Positions 53,466 to 61,421 of a stretch of 64,000 nucleotides of DNA are shown here, piece by piece. The notes under the pieces were generated by a model, which ran no database searches, was not told where the DNA came from, and saw only the letters and a list, made by a program, of their open reading frames with translations. Every line of letters starts with the position of its first letter. The first letter of the stretch is position 1. Both the position numbers and the translations under genes were made by a program. The stretch lies in the NCBI GenBank assembly GCA_038148895.1, contig JBBVGQ010000007.1. The stretch is one strand, 5' to 3'. Source of the DNA: Tamlana sp038148895 (GTDB lineage: Bacteria; Bacteroidota; Bacteroidia; Flavobacteriales; Flavobacteriaceae).

Positions 53466-54141
53466 TTTTGATGGTTTTATGTTTAAACGTTACGTAGTAG
53501 AACATTGAAATCTCATAGGTTGCAGATAGTGACAGATGAATTAGAAAGGCATACCAAACGCTACCTGTTAAATATGTAAATAAGCAAAGGATGATTCCGA
53601 AAGGAATAGCCCCTATTATTTCTTTTTTTGAATCGAAAATATGGATGAGCACGTACAAAACCGTACTGTAAAATATAGCTACGGGAAGACTAAAAATATC
53701 AAGAAACATAAATAGCATCACACCCCTAAAGAAGTACTCATAGCAAAACAAAAATGCAAACCTTATGGAAAAGTAAACCCATGCATTTGAAAAATTGTAA
53801 TGATTAATTTCCGTTTCCCTTAAGCCTTGTTGCCTTTTAAAACTTGATTGCGACGCAAAAACCGATAGAAACACTATGATAAAAAATGGAATCAGGGTAT
53901 GCAGTTTTGCTATTTCCAATGATTTTACAAGATAGTTCAGTTCCGGTGTTTGGATGTATGAAAGAACACCAAAAAGAACAATGCCCAACAGGTGTTTCAA
54001 ATTCAATAATCGCAAACCATTGGCCGACATCAGTGCGGTTTGCAAATTATTTATTCCTAGCTTTTTGTATACAAAGCTAACAAAGAAATATGTGGCAAAA
54101 CAAACACCAATGAACGTCCAAATATTTGATAAATTACTCAT
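53452..54141 (-). CDS. CPBP-type membrane protein, motif degraded
   Basis: This 229-residue polytopic protein (about six to seven helices) resembles the CPBP intramembrane metalloprotease family. Motif 1 appears as YEYFFRG (E135, R139; the first Glu of EExxxR is Tyr), motif 2 as YVLIH (H167), and the third region has H202. The Glu/Arg and two His are present, so it might still bind metal, but it could be an inactive relative. In bacteria these often act in immunity or prenyl-protein processing. It overlaps the next gene by 14 bp and starts 2 bp after DUF6134. Confidence 0.7.
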   Translation of the reverse strand: MSNLSNIWTFIGVCFATYFFVSFVYKKLGINNLQTALMSANGLRLLNLKHLLGIVLFGVLSYIQTPELNYLVKSLEIAKLHTLIPFFIIVFLSVFASQSSFKRQQGLRETEINHYNFSNAWVYFSIRFAFLFCYEYFFRGVMLFMFLDIFSLPVAIFYSTVLYVLIHIFDSKKEIIGAIPFGIILCLFTYLTGSVWYAFLIHLSLSATYEISMFYYVTFKHKTIKNEKV

Positions 54142-54143
54142 GG

Positions 54144-54869
54144 CTATGCAGGAATTAATACGACGTTAAAAAACTTACTGACAGCTTCAACTTTAACACA
54201 GGTTCCATTGTTGTAATGAAAAATATTGTGCTTTCCATCTTCAAAATCTACCCGGTACTCTCCATTTCCCAATGGTCTTATGGGCACCATTTTTTTAAGG
54301 TTATCACAAAAAACGGCAGTAACACCAATGGGCTCGCTGAAGTAAAGCGTGATTAGGTTTCTATTGATGGAACCAATCTTTGATGGAATATTTTCCCCGC
54401 CCAACAAAAGATTGTATTGTCCATTTTTAAGTACAATTTTATGATTGACCTTTGTTTTATTGTTTAGCGTTCTATGAACCGAGGAATATACCAGCACTCC
54501 ATTTTTGAATACCGACTTTTCCTTGCCCGTAACACAAAATTTGAAGAGAAATTTGGCGCTTATCCGACTTTTTAAATTATAAACTGTTGAATCTGTAAAA
54601 GCATTTTTGTTTATTTCTATGGTTCCTATAACCTTGTCATTTTTAACCACATTATAGGTCAGTGCTTTATTGATACTTTTATCGGTAAATGATAATGACG
54701 CCAAAATGGCCAATAAAAAGAAAACAGACTTTAGCTTGAGAGCTATTTTTTTAAAATTCAATAGTGAATTAATGAATATATCCATTTTTCTAAACTTCTT
54801 GAAGAGGTATAAAATAAGTGCTGGTATCATGACTAGTTTTTTTAAGTTTATTTTAACCACCTTATCCAT
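54144..54869 (-). CDS. exported DUF6134-like protein
   Basis: This 241-residue protein has an atypically long N-terminus (about 50 residues) before a hydrophobic segment (KSVFFLLAILASLSF). A downstream start at residue 14 or 29 is possible, and a duplicated fragment at 55239-55355 begins at the position corresponding to residue 14 (MIPALI). The mature part is beta-rich (YNVVKNDKVIGTIEIN near 70, ISAKFLFKFCVTGKEKSVF), a pattern I associate with DUF6134. Function unknown. It is the first gene of the DUF6134-CPBP-epimerase-SDR cluster. Confidence 0.65.
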   Translation of the reverse strand: MDKVVKINLKKLVMIPALILYLFKKFRKMDIFINSLLNFKKIALKLKSVFFLLAILASLSFTDKSINKALTYNVVKNDKVIGTIEINKNAFTDSTVYNLKSRISAKFLFKFCVTGKEKSVFKNGVLVYSSVHRTLNNKTKVNHKIVLKNGQYNLLLGGENIPSKIGSINRNLITLYFSEPIGVTAVFCDNLKKMVPIRPLGNGEYRVDFEDGKHNIFHYNNGTCVKVEAVSKFFNVVLIPA

Positions 54870-55029
54870 TGCTATGAAAAATGGATTTATTTACCATCTA
54901 AGTTTTAAAAAGTAGCAGCAACATCATGATTTTTGTGATGGGTTTTATACCGCTGTTAAGTACCTTCTTAATACTTTTTACTTTCTTAAACATTAATCTA
55001 AAGTGCTTTCCAAGTATTTTCATTTATAA

Positions 55030-55230
55030 ATTTTTTAATTTCAGTTTTATAAGAACAAGCCTTAACCTGAGCTTTAACTAAATTTAATTTTATAAAAATC
55101 CTTGTACAATGATCCTCATCAGGGTTCGCAAAAATTTTGATGATACTTTTATCACTTCTTTTTACAAAAAAACCTACTAATTACACTTAAACATCCCTTC
55201 CTGTTTTCCAATTGGTTCTTCTTTTTAAAC
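55030..55230 (-). pseudogene. decayed relative of the small CxxC ORF at 45530-45730
   Basis: On the minus strand an ATG at 55230 opens 24 codons including CLSVISRFFCKK, then stops. In an adjacent frame the reading continues with KIFANPDEDHCTRIFIKLNLVKA. The intact copy has MSVTICNFCKK and DIDHCAKIFIRLNLIDA at equivalent places, so the two halves together match the intact protein after one frameshift in an A/T run. The first Cys of the CxxC is lost here. Confidence 0.5.
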
Positions 55231-55238
55231 ATGTTCAA

Positions 55239-55355
55239 TTAAAAGAAAACAGATTTTAGCTTCAATGCTATTTTTTTAAGACTGACTAACGACTTGTTAG
55301 AATTATCAGCCTTTTTCAATTTCTTGAAGAGATAAAAAATAAGTGCTGGTATCAT
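55239..55355 (-). pseudogene. truncated duplicate of the DUF6134 gene start
   Basis: This 38-codon ORF (MIPALIFYLFKK ... KKIALKLKSVFF, stop) matches residues 14-51 of the product of 54144-54869 closely. At the codon where the intact gene has TTA (Leu) the copy has TAA. Nucleotide identity is high through the first 45 bases after the ATG. No further coding match follows. It is a remnant of a tandem duplication, not an independent gene, unless the short peptide itself is functional. Confidence 0.6.
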
Positions 55356-55467
55356 TGCTAATAGTTTTAGATTATTTTTACTATCGCAAAGTTATTGGCA
55401 GACAATAAGATTAATATCCGAGAAGGTCTAGGATAGATAAATTAGGATGTCCAACGATAATCTCGGA

Positions 55468-56634
55468 CTATTCCCTTTCCCTAAAAGTGGTAGGTGTTTC
55501 TCCGGTGAATTTCTTAAAAGCGGAGTAAAATGTTGACTTTGAATTGAATCCGCATTCCAAGCCTATAGCAACAATCGTGTATTCACTAAACTCGTGGTTG
55601 GATAAAAACTTTTTGGCTTGTTCTACACGCAAAAAGTTTATAAAATCGGAGAAGTTAAATTGGCTATACGAATTAATCAATTTAGACAAATGGCTTTTGC
55701 TAATACCCAATTCATCGGTAACCGTTTCCATGCTCAGCAGTGGATTCAGGTATAGTTTACTTTTTATAATATGGCTTTTTACCGCATCAAATTCCTTTTG
55801 GTGCCTTTCATTAATAAATTCATCCTTTTGAGTAACAAACTGATTTTCTGCGTTTGAAGAAATTAAAACTTCATTGTTTGCAATTGTACTTCGTAAAAAA
55901 ATACGGTCCTGCACCACAGTATATTTATAAAACCCTTGATAACCTATCCAGTATAAAAGTATAGAAGTACCCAAGCGTAAAGGGTAATAAGCCGTTTTAT
56001 CTTCAAACTCACCTTTTAATATAATAGCCACTATCCAAAGTAAAATCAACACCACGCCCCATTTAAAAAACAGTTTTATCCATTTTAGGTCATCGAAGGC
56101 CAATATATAATCGAGCATTTCGTGCTTCCTAAAAACAAGGATACTGGTATTAGCGAATAAGAAAATAGCATATACAGCATTGAAAATTTCCTCATATTTC
56201 GTGTATGTTTTTATTAAGCCGTCATCTGTATTTGTTGGGTCGTGATACATAATAGATATAACAACTAACCTTAATACAATTTCCAAAATAAAAATAATCA
56301 TTGAAGGCTTGATAAAGTCATTAACGCGTTTTTCAATCCTTAAAAAATTGGCGGTAAACGCATAAAACATGGGGAAAATCAATAAATACCATGGCACTTC
56401 CAGGTGTTTGATAACATATAAGCTACAGATAATTTCTTTATCTATTAGCCATGCCTGTAAGTTATTAAGGGAGATAAACAGTACGGTTAAATTGAGAAAT
56501 ATGATAACCTTATCAAATTTCTTCTTTACAAAGATGGTTACGAGATTAAAACCAAAGCCTTGTATAACACCGGCAATCAATAAAAAGTTGACGACCGTTT
56601 TAACAGAGTCAATGACTTCATTTTCTAAACTCAT
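55468..56634 (-). CDS. membrane-bound AraC-type transcriptional regulator
   Basis: The 388 residues divide into an N-terminal membrane part with about seven to eight helices (about 14-235), a linker, and a C-terminal AraC/XylS DNA-binding domain (about 290-388). The first helix-turn-helix is TVTDELGISKSHLSKLINS and the second IVAIGLECGFNSKSTFYSAFKKFTGETPTTFR. The plan, sensor membrane domain fused to HTH, is common in Bacteroidota and resembles 7TMR-type one-component regulators. It lies upstream on the same strand as the DUF6134-SDR cluster and is a candidate regulator of it (inference). The stop precedes the 598-bp region. Confidence 0.88.
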   Translation of the reverse strand: MSLENEVIDSVKTVVNFLLIAGVIQGFGFNLVTIFVKKKFDKVIIFLNLTVLFISLNNLQAWLIDKEIICSLYVIKHLEVPWYLLIFPMFYAFTANFLRIEKRVNDFIKPSMIIFILEIVLRLVVISIMYHDPTNTDDGLIKTYTKYEEIFNAVYAIFLFANTSILVFRKHEMLDYILAFDDLKWIKLFFKWGVVLILLWIVAIILKGEFEDKTAYYPLRLGTSILLYWIGYQGFYKYTVVQDRIFLRSTIANNEVLISSNAENQFVTQKDEFINERHQKEFDAVKSHIIKSKLYLNPLLSMETVTDELGISKSHLSKLINSYSQFNFSDFINFLRVEQAKKFLSNHEFSEYTIVAIGLECGFNSKSTFYSAFKKFTGETPTTFRERE

Positions 56635-56802
56635 TCAATTGGTTGGTTAGTTACCCACTAATTTAGAAAAAAAGAGCGAGTTTCATACAATGAATAGAGG
56701 TATTGGCCAATATTTCAGGTAAATAGGAAGTTTTTTTAACCAGAAGCCGTTAAATGAAGAATAAAGTGTTTAGATTCCAACAAAGGTGTTTCCATATTAT
56801 GC

Positions 56803-56952
56803 CTAGCATAATCCTACTTTAGGCACTCGTAATTCTTGTTGGTTTCTTTGCATAAATAATGCTTTGTAACTTTTTTTAACAACCACGTAGCTGATATATT
56901 TATCCATAAATTTGGATAGAAACGAATTTTGGTATGTTGCTGTAGTTTTCAT
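56803..56952 (-). CDS. possible small protein, unknown
   Basis: With start ATG at 56952 the product has 49 residues (KTTATYQNSFLSKFMDKYISYVV...), basic and without signal or motif. A longer frame to 56985 would start upstream of the putative transcription start. Support is limited to a TAnnTTTG element (56971-56978) placed about 20 bp upstream of this ATG. The 447-bp stretch between the AraC gene and 57082 holds nothing else that I recognise. Confidence 0.35.
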   Translation of the reverse strand: MKTTATYQNSFLSKFMDKYISYVVVKKSYKALFMQRNQQELRVPKVGLC

Positions 56953-56970
56953 AACTATTTCATTACTACA

Positions 56971-56978
56971 CAAAAATA
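56971..56978 (-). promoter_or_regulatory. -7 element upstream of the small ORF
   Basis: The minus strand reads TATTTTTG followed by TG, an exact match to TAnnTTTG, about 19 bp before the ATG at 56952. Confidence 0.4.
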
Positions 56979-57081
56979 ATAGCAATATTTCGCAAACGCC
57001 TTAGATAATCATCCAAAAATTCCACATTTTTTTCTTAAATTTCACAAAATCTACGAGAACCTACTTCCAATTTCTCAAAAA

Positions 57082-58080
57082 ATGCAAGAGCAATTCATAA
57101 AGTATCTTAAAGAAAAGGCAAACAACAACACTTCCTTTGTTGAGGAAATAGCCGGTATACTAGACGTTGGCTACGATGCGGCATACAGAAGAATAAACCT
57201 AAAAACCAATATTTCTCTTGAAGAAGGCGTAAAACTGGCCAAGCACTATAAAATTTCGCTCAACAAGTTATTTGAGGTTGGGAGTTCGAACATGATTGTT
57301 ACCGAAATATCGCCCCCAATAAATGATGTGCAAGGCTTGGAAACTTGGATTGAACAATCTATCCAGAACATTAGTGCCTTGAAAAGAATTAAAAATGCAC
57401 AGTTCATCTACTCCAGCAAGGACATTCCTTTATTTCACACACTAACAGATTCTCTTTTAACGCGTTACAAAATGTACGTTTGGTTAAAAGACCTTAATAC
57501 CGAAATGGCCAAAACCAAAATATCCTTTGACGATTGGGTACAAACCATTCCAAAATCGTTATTGGATAGCGCTTTTGAATTGGGTGAAATTTATAAACAC
57601 ACCAATATAACAGAGCTTTGGAGCGACAATACGGTAAATGGCTCCATCCAACAAGTACTTTATTATTTTGAAGCGGGATTGGTTTCCAAAGAATTGGCTC
57701 TTCAAATTTGTGATGATATCCATGAAGTAATCGATCATGTTGAAAAACAAACTATTGACCAAAGTATTGGTGGCCAAAACAACTCCAACTCATTCATGTT
57801 ATATAAATGTGATTTGCACATGCTTACAAACACCATAATGGTCATTACTCCTTTTGGCAAAATGTTTTTTTCGCCGTTTACAGTACTAAGCTATTTTAAA
57901 ATAGAGCATCAAGAAACCTGCGAAATGATGTTTGAATTTTTGCAAAAACAAATGTCCAACTCAAAACTTTTGGCAACAGCTGGTGAAAGGGATAGAACCC
58001 TTTTCTTTAAAAAGGTTCATCAAAAGATATCCATTGCAAAAGAACGCATCAATATGGACGATAAAATGACGTTTTTATAA
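57082..58080 (+). CDS. HTH-containing protein, probable transcriptional regulator
   Basis: These 332 residues begin with a helix-turn-helix region (about 18-70: VEEIAGILDVGYDAAYRRINLKTNISLEEGVKLAKHYKISLNKLF) of the XRE/BetR-like type. The rest, about 75-332, is a predicted alpha-helical domain without a family I can name; such proteins occur in several copies in Bacteroidota. It is divergent from the AraC gene and alone on its strand, so a regulatory role is inferred from the HTH only. No membrane helix or signal. Confidence 0.7.
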   Translation: MQEQFIKYLKEKANNNTSFVEEIAGILDVGYDAAYRRINLKTNISLEEGVKLAKHYKISLNKLFEVGSSNMIVTEISPPINDVQGLETWIEQSIQNISALKRIKNAQFIYSSKDIPLFHTLTDSLLTRYKMYVWLKDLNTEMAKTKISFDDWVQTIPKSLLDSAFELGEIYKHTNITELWSDNTVNGSIQQVLYYFEAGLVSKELALQICDDIHEVIDHVEKQTIDQSIGGQNNSNSFMLYKCDLHMLTNTIMVITPFGKMFFSPFTVLSYFKIEHQETCEMMFEFLQKQMSNSKLLATAGERDRTLFFKKVHQKISIAKERINMDDKMTFL

Positions 58081-58157
58081 ACCCATTCAGAGTTAATGTA
58101 ACGTTAAACCTCCTTAAAAAATTTGAAATTACACTGATTTTCATTACTTTAGAGGTT

Positions 58158-58532
58158 ATGATTCAAGAAGACAAAGAAAAATATTTAGACGTTTTAGAAG
58201 ACTCCATAACTTATTTGGAAAATCACGGTTTCGAAAATATCAAAGCCGATACGGAAGGTTACGAAACTCCAAAATCATACACCAAGGCAGGTAGCAACAT
58301 CTCCATTACCCCTGATTTGGTAGCTATTAAAGAAGGCAGAAAATATTACTTTGACATCAGTCTAAAATCAGAAAGGCCAAAACTTTTAAAATCCAAATGG
58401 CTTTTTCTAAACACATTAAGCAATTTAAAATCGCATCGCTTTAAGCTAATCACCAAAAGAGGGCACTACAAATTTACCCAAGACATGTTGGAAGCCATCA
58501 ATTTAAGTGATAAAAACCCGATTAAGATTTAA
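58158..58532 (+). CDS. conserved hypothetical protein, nuclease-like outline
   Basis: This 124-residue cytoplasmic protein has a segment ITPDLVAIKEGRKYYFDISLKSE (about 53-75) that resembles the PD-x(n)-(D/E)xK core of restriction-endonuclease-fold proteins, but the spacing in FDISLK (D-x-x-x-K) is not canonical, so catalytic function is doubtful. It lies 78 bp after the HTH gene and 163 bp before rpoD, on the same strand. No operon evidence. I recall similar short proteins before rpoD in flavobacteria, without a function. Confidence 0.6.
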   Translation: MIQEDKEKYLDVLEDSITYLENHGFENIKADTEGYETPKSYTKAGSNISITPDLVAIKEGRKYYFDISLKSERPKLLKSKWLFLNTLSNLKSHRFKLITKRGHYKFTQDMLEAINLSDKNPIKI

Positions 58533-58694
58533 GTATTTGCTGAAGAATTTAAATTTGTAACCTCACGGAATTTTTGGGTCTTATGAACAGAAAGTTAAAA
58601 AATTTTAAACTTTTTGTAACATTTACTTGTTATATTACGTATAACCCTTAAATGCCCTTTATATTCACGTTTTAAATTAACAGGAGAACATTAG

Positions 58695-59558
58695 ATGAGA
58701 CAACTTAAAATTACGAAGCAGGTTACAAACAGAGAAACCGCTTCGTTAGATAAATACCTGCAAGAAATTGGAAAGGTTGACCTTATTACGGCCGATGAGG
58801 AAGTAGAATTGGCACAACGAATTAAAGCTGGCGATCAAGTAGCTTTAGAAAAATTAACCAAAGCCAATTTACGTTTCGTTGTATCGGTTGCAAAACAATA
58901 CCAAAATCAAGGTTTAACTTTACCCGATCTAATTAATGAAGGTAATTTAGGTCTGATTAAAGCAGCACAACGCTTTGATGAAACCCGTGGTTTTAAATTC
59001 ATTTCTTATGCTGTTTGGTGGATTCGTCAATCGATTCTTCAAGCTTTGGCTGAACAATCTCGTATTGTGCGTTTGCCATTGAACAAAATTGGTTCCATTA
59101 ACAAAATCAACAAAACGTTTGCGTTCTTGGAGCAAAGCCATGAGCGTCCGCCTTCTGCTGAAGAAATAGCGAAAGAGTTGGACATGACCATTAACGACGT
59201 TAAAGAATCCATGAAGAATTCTGGTCGTCACGTTAGTATGGACGCGCCATTGGTTGAAGGTGAAGATTCTAACTTATACGATGTATTGAACAGTGGTGAA
59301 TCACCAAACCCAGATAAAGAATTATTGCATGAATCGTTACGCACAGAAATTGAGCGTGCTTTAGAAACTTTAACACCTCGTGAGGCAGACGTTATCCGTT
59401 TGTACTTTGGTTTAGGAAATCAACACCCAATGACTTTGGAAGAAATTGGTGAGACGTTCGATTTAACCCGTGAGCGTGTACGTCAAATTAAAGAAAAAGC
59501 TATTCGTAGATTAAAACATACGTCTAGAAGTAAAATATTAAAAACATATTTAGGTTAG
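58695..59558 (+). CDS. rpoD: primary sigma-70 factor, short Bacteroidota form
   Basis: This 287-residue sigma factor has regions 1.2 (SLDKYLQEIG), 2 (LRFVVSVAKQYQNQGL, then FKFISYAVWWIRQSI), 3 and 4 (ALETLTPREADVIRLYFGLG; TLEEIGETFDLTRERVRQI). It lacks region 1.1, as is normal for the Bacteroidota primary sigma, which recognises TTTG/TAnnTTTG rather than TTGACA/TATAAT. That fits the promoter elements found across this window. ATG at 58695 matches the family start (RQLKITKQVTNRE). Single gene followed by hairpins. Confidence 0.96.
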   Translation: MRQLKITKQVTNRETASLDKYLQEIGKVDLITADEEVELAQRIKAGDQVALEKLTKANLRFVVSVAKQYQNQGLTLPDLINEGNLGLIKAAQRFDETRGFKFISYAVWWIRQSILQALAEQSRIVRLPLNKIGSINKINKTFAFLEQSHERPPSAEEIAKELDMTINDVKESMKNSGRHVSMDAPLVEGEDSNLYDVLNSGESPNPDKELLHESLRTEIERALETLTPREADVIRLYFGLGNQHPMTLEEIGETFDLTRERVRQIKEKAIRRLKHTSRSKILKTYLG

Positions 59559-59593
59559 TTTCGCCCTAGCGTAACGACTAAATTACAGTAACA

Positions 59594-59620
59594 AACAGTT
59601 ACACATAACTGTTCGTTTTT
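59594..59620 (+). terminator. first hairpin after rpoD
   Basis: AACAGTTA (59594-59601) and TAACTGTT (59606-59613) pair perfectly around CACA, followed by CG and six T. Probably a first, AT-rich terminator. Confidence 0.6.
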
Positions 59621-59633
59621 TGATTGATGAAAG

Positions 59634-59665
59634 AACCCCCGGCTGATTACCGGGGGTTTGTTTTT
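59634..59665 (+). terminator. second, strong terminator after rpoD
   Basis: AACCCCCGG (59634-59642) pairs with CCGGGGGTT (59650-59658) around a 7-nt loop, followed by TG and a T run. The GC-rich stem stands out in this AT-rich region. Confidence 0.88.
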
Positions 59666-59705
59666 ACCCTTGTTAAAATATCTTTCAAAAGGAAATCGCT
59701 TTTAC

Positions 59706-59713
59706 TATCTTTG
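59706..59713 (+). promoter_or_regulatory. -7 element of rpe
   Basis: TATCTTTG matches TAnnTTTG, 18 bp before the rpe ATG, implying a short leader. Confidence 0.5.
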
Positions 59714-59730
59714 TCCAAACAAAAACAAAT

Positions 59731-60393
59731 ATGTCTTCAAAACTTATTGCTCCTTCCCTTTTGGCTGCAGATTTTGCAAACCTTCAACGCGATATAGAAA
59801 TGGTTAACCAAAGTAATGCCGATTGGTTTCATATCGACATTATGGATGGTGTTTTTGTTCCAAATATTTCTTTTGGTATGCCCGTTTTAAAAGCTATAAC
59901 AAAGTATACCAAGAAACCCGTTGATGTACATTTAATGATTGTTGACCCAGATAGATATATTAAAACTTTTGCAGATTTGGGAAGCCATCATTTAACGGTA
60001 CACTACGAAGCCTGTACCCATTTGCACAGAACGCTTCAAGCCATAAAAGCAGAGGGCATGAAAGCAGGTGTAGCCCTAAATCCACATACAAACATTAATG
60101 TTTTGGAAGACACCATCAACGATATTGATTTGGTCATTTTAATGAGTGTTAATCCTGGTTTTGGCGGACAAAGTTTTATTGAAAACACCTATAAAAAAAT
60201 AAAAGAGCTAAAGGAATTAATTACCCGAAAAGGCGCATCTACATTAATTGAAATTGATGGCGGGGTTACTACCAAAAACGCCAAGCAACTAACAGATGCC
60301 GGAGCCGATGTTTTGGTGGCCGGAAGTTTTGTGTTTAAGAGCAGTAATCAAATTGAGACCATAAAGGAACTAAAAGCCGCTGCCAATTCTTAA
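59731..60393 (+). CDS. rpe: ribulose-phosphate 3-epimerase
   Basis: Rpe interconverts ribulose 5-phosphate and xylulose 5-phosphate in the pentose phosphate pathway. The 220 residues form a TIM barrel with the family motifs LLAADFANLQRDIE, HIDIMDGVFVPNISFG (metal-binding His and Asp), DVHLMIVDPD, MSVNPGFGGQSF and EIDGGVTTKNA. Cytoplasmic. Its TAA overlaps the stop of the convergent CBS gene by four bases (TTAA). Confidence 0.97.
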   Translation: MSSKLIAPSLLAADFANLQRDIEMVNQSNADWFHIDIMDGVFVPNISFGMPVLKAITKYTKKPVDVHLMIVDPDRYIKTFADLGSHHLTVHYEACTHLHRTLQAIKAEGMKAGVALNPHTNINVLEDTINDIDLVILMSVNPGFGGQSFIENTYKKIKELKELITRKGASTLIEIDGGVTTKNAKQLTDAGADVLVAGSFVFKSSNQIETIKELKAAANS

Positions 60394-60809
60394 TACTGTT
60401 TTAAATAGTAATTCAATAAATCCCTAGTTGTTACAATGCCTACCAAATCGCCGTCATCAACAACAGGCAACGCATGAAATTCACGTCCTGCTAAAATTTC
60501 GGTTACTTCTTTTATTGTAGTCTCACTTGCAACGGTAACAACATCCTTCACCATAACTTGTTCAATCGTGAACATATTATAAACCACAGAATCAACGGAA
60601 TTACTGGCTTCTGAATCTACTTCGGCATAACTAATCCGCATTAAATCCGTAAAACTCAACATACCTATAATCGTTTGTTCAGCAACCACAGGAATATGTT
60701 TTATTTTATGTCTTTTAAAAAGGACTTCTGCTCTTTCTAAATCATCGGATCTGGTAAGTGCAATGATATTTTTGGTCATTATTTCTGAAACAGGCGCATC
60801 TTCTATCAT
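60390..60809 (-). CDS. CBS-domain-pair protein, paralogue 1
   Basis: These 139 residues are two CBS motifs making one Bateman module: SEIMTKNIIALTRSDDLERAEVLFKRHKIKHIPVV and VMVKDVVTVASETTIKEVTEIL...HALPVVDDGDLVGIVTTRDLL. Such modules bind adenine nucleotides (AMP, ATP, SAM or c-di-AMP) and regulate partner proteins. No catalytic domain is attached. A second, very similar gene lies 16 bp upstream. The stop overlaps rpe's stop. Confidence 0.93.
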   Translation of the reverse strand: MIEDAPVSEIMTKNIIALTRSDDLERAEVLFKRHKIKHIPVVAEQTIIGMLSFTDLMRISYAEVDSEASNSVDSVVYNMFTIEQVMVKDVVTVASETTIKEVTEILAGREFHALPVVDDGDLVGIVTTRDLLNYYLKQY

Positions 60810-60825
60810 AACATCAGCTTTAAAA

Positions 60826-61248
60826 TTAAAATTGCTTTATCAAATATTTTATTAAATCGGTTGTGGTTACAATACCTACCAAAATGTTATTATCAACAAC
60901 GGGTAAGGCATGAAACTCTTTAGTGGCCAATATTTCGGCTACTTCCTTTATGGAATGTGATGATGATACGGTAACAATGTTTCGCTTCATTACCTGCTCA
61001 ATGGTAAACATATTGTATACCATAACATCGGCAGGTGAGTCAAAATCATCAGTAATATCTGCAAAACTCAAGCGCAACAAATCGGTGTAACTCAGCATAC
61101 CAATTACAACATGATTGCTAACTACGGGTATATGTCTTATCCTGTGGTGCTTAAATAAATGCTCTGCTTTTTCTAAGGAATCTTTTTTGCCTAGCGTGAT
61201 AACGTGCTCTGTCATTATCATCGAAACTGGTGCTTTTCGTATCATCAC
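60826..61248 (-). CDS. CBS-domain-pair protein, paralogue 2
   Basis: This 140-residue twin of the downstream gene repeats the same two CBS motifs: SMIMTEHVITLGKKDSLEKAEHLF with IRHIPVVSNHVVIGMLSYTDLLR, and VMKRNIVTVSSSHSIKEVAEILATKEFHALPVVD. The two could form a heterodimer or hetero-oligomeric disc. Tandem copy number two is the feature; function unknown. First of the pair on its strand. Confidence 0.93.
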   Translation of the reverse strand: MMIRKAPVSMIMTEHVITLGKKDSLEKAEHLFKHHRIRHIPVVSNHVVIGMLSYTDLLRLSFADITDDFDSPADVMVYNMFTIEQVMKRNIVTVSSSHSIKEVAEILATKEFHALPVVDNNILVGIVTTTDLIKYLIKQF

Positions 61249-61421
61249 GTTGTATTTTAGTTTAGTATGACTAAAATTACTGATACAAAAATTTAAATTG
61301 TATGATAAAAATCATGCTCCATTAATTTAGGATTCCTAAGGTGACTGGAAAACAACAATTTATAATAAATAAAATAAAGAAAAATAGTTCAACACAGATT
61401 GAACCAAACCAAATAGCAACA

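Larger units (their letters stand above)
54870..55467. other. 598-bp intergenic region with decayed duplicated genes
   Basis: No intact gene is seen. Read on the minus strand it holds, from upstream to downstream: a truncated copy of the DUF6134 N-terminus (55239-55355), a frameshifted CxxC small gene (about 55030-55230), and a short ORF (54914-55003) whose product begins MFKKVKSIKK and ends in a Met/Leu-rich segment like a lipoprotein signal. The order small-CxxC-gene then lipoprotein-like start mirrors the intact pair at 45.1-45.7 kb. Confidence 0.5.
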
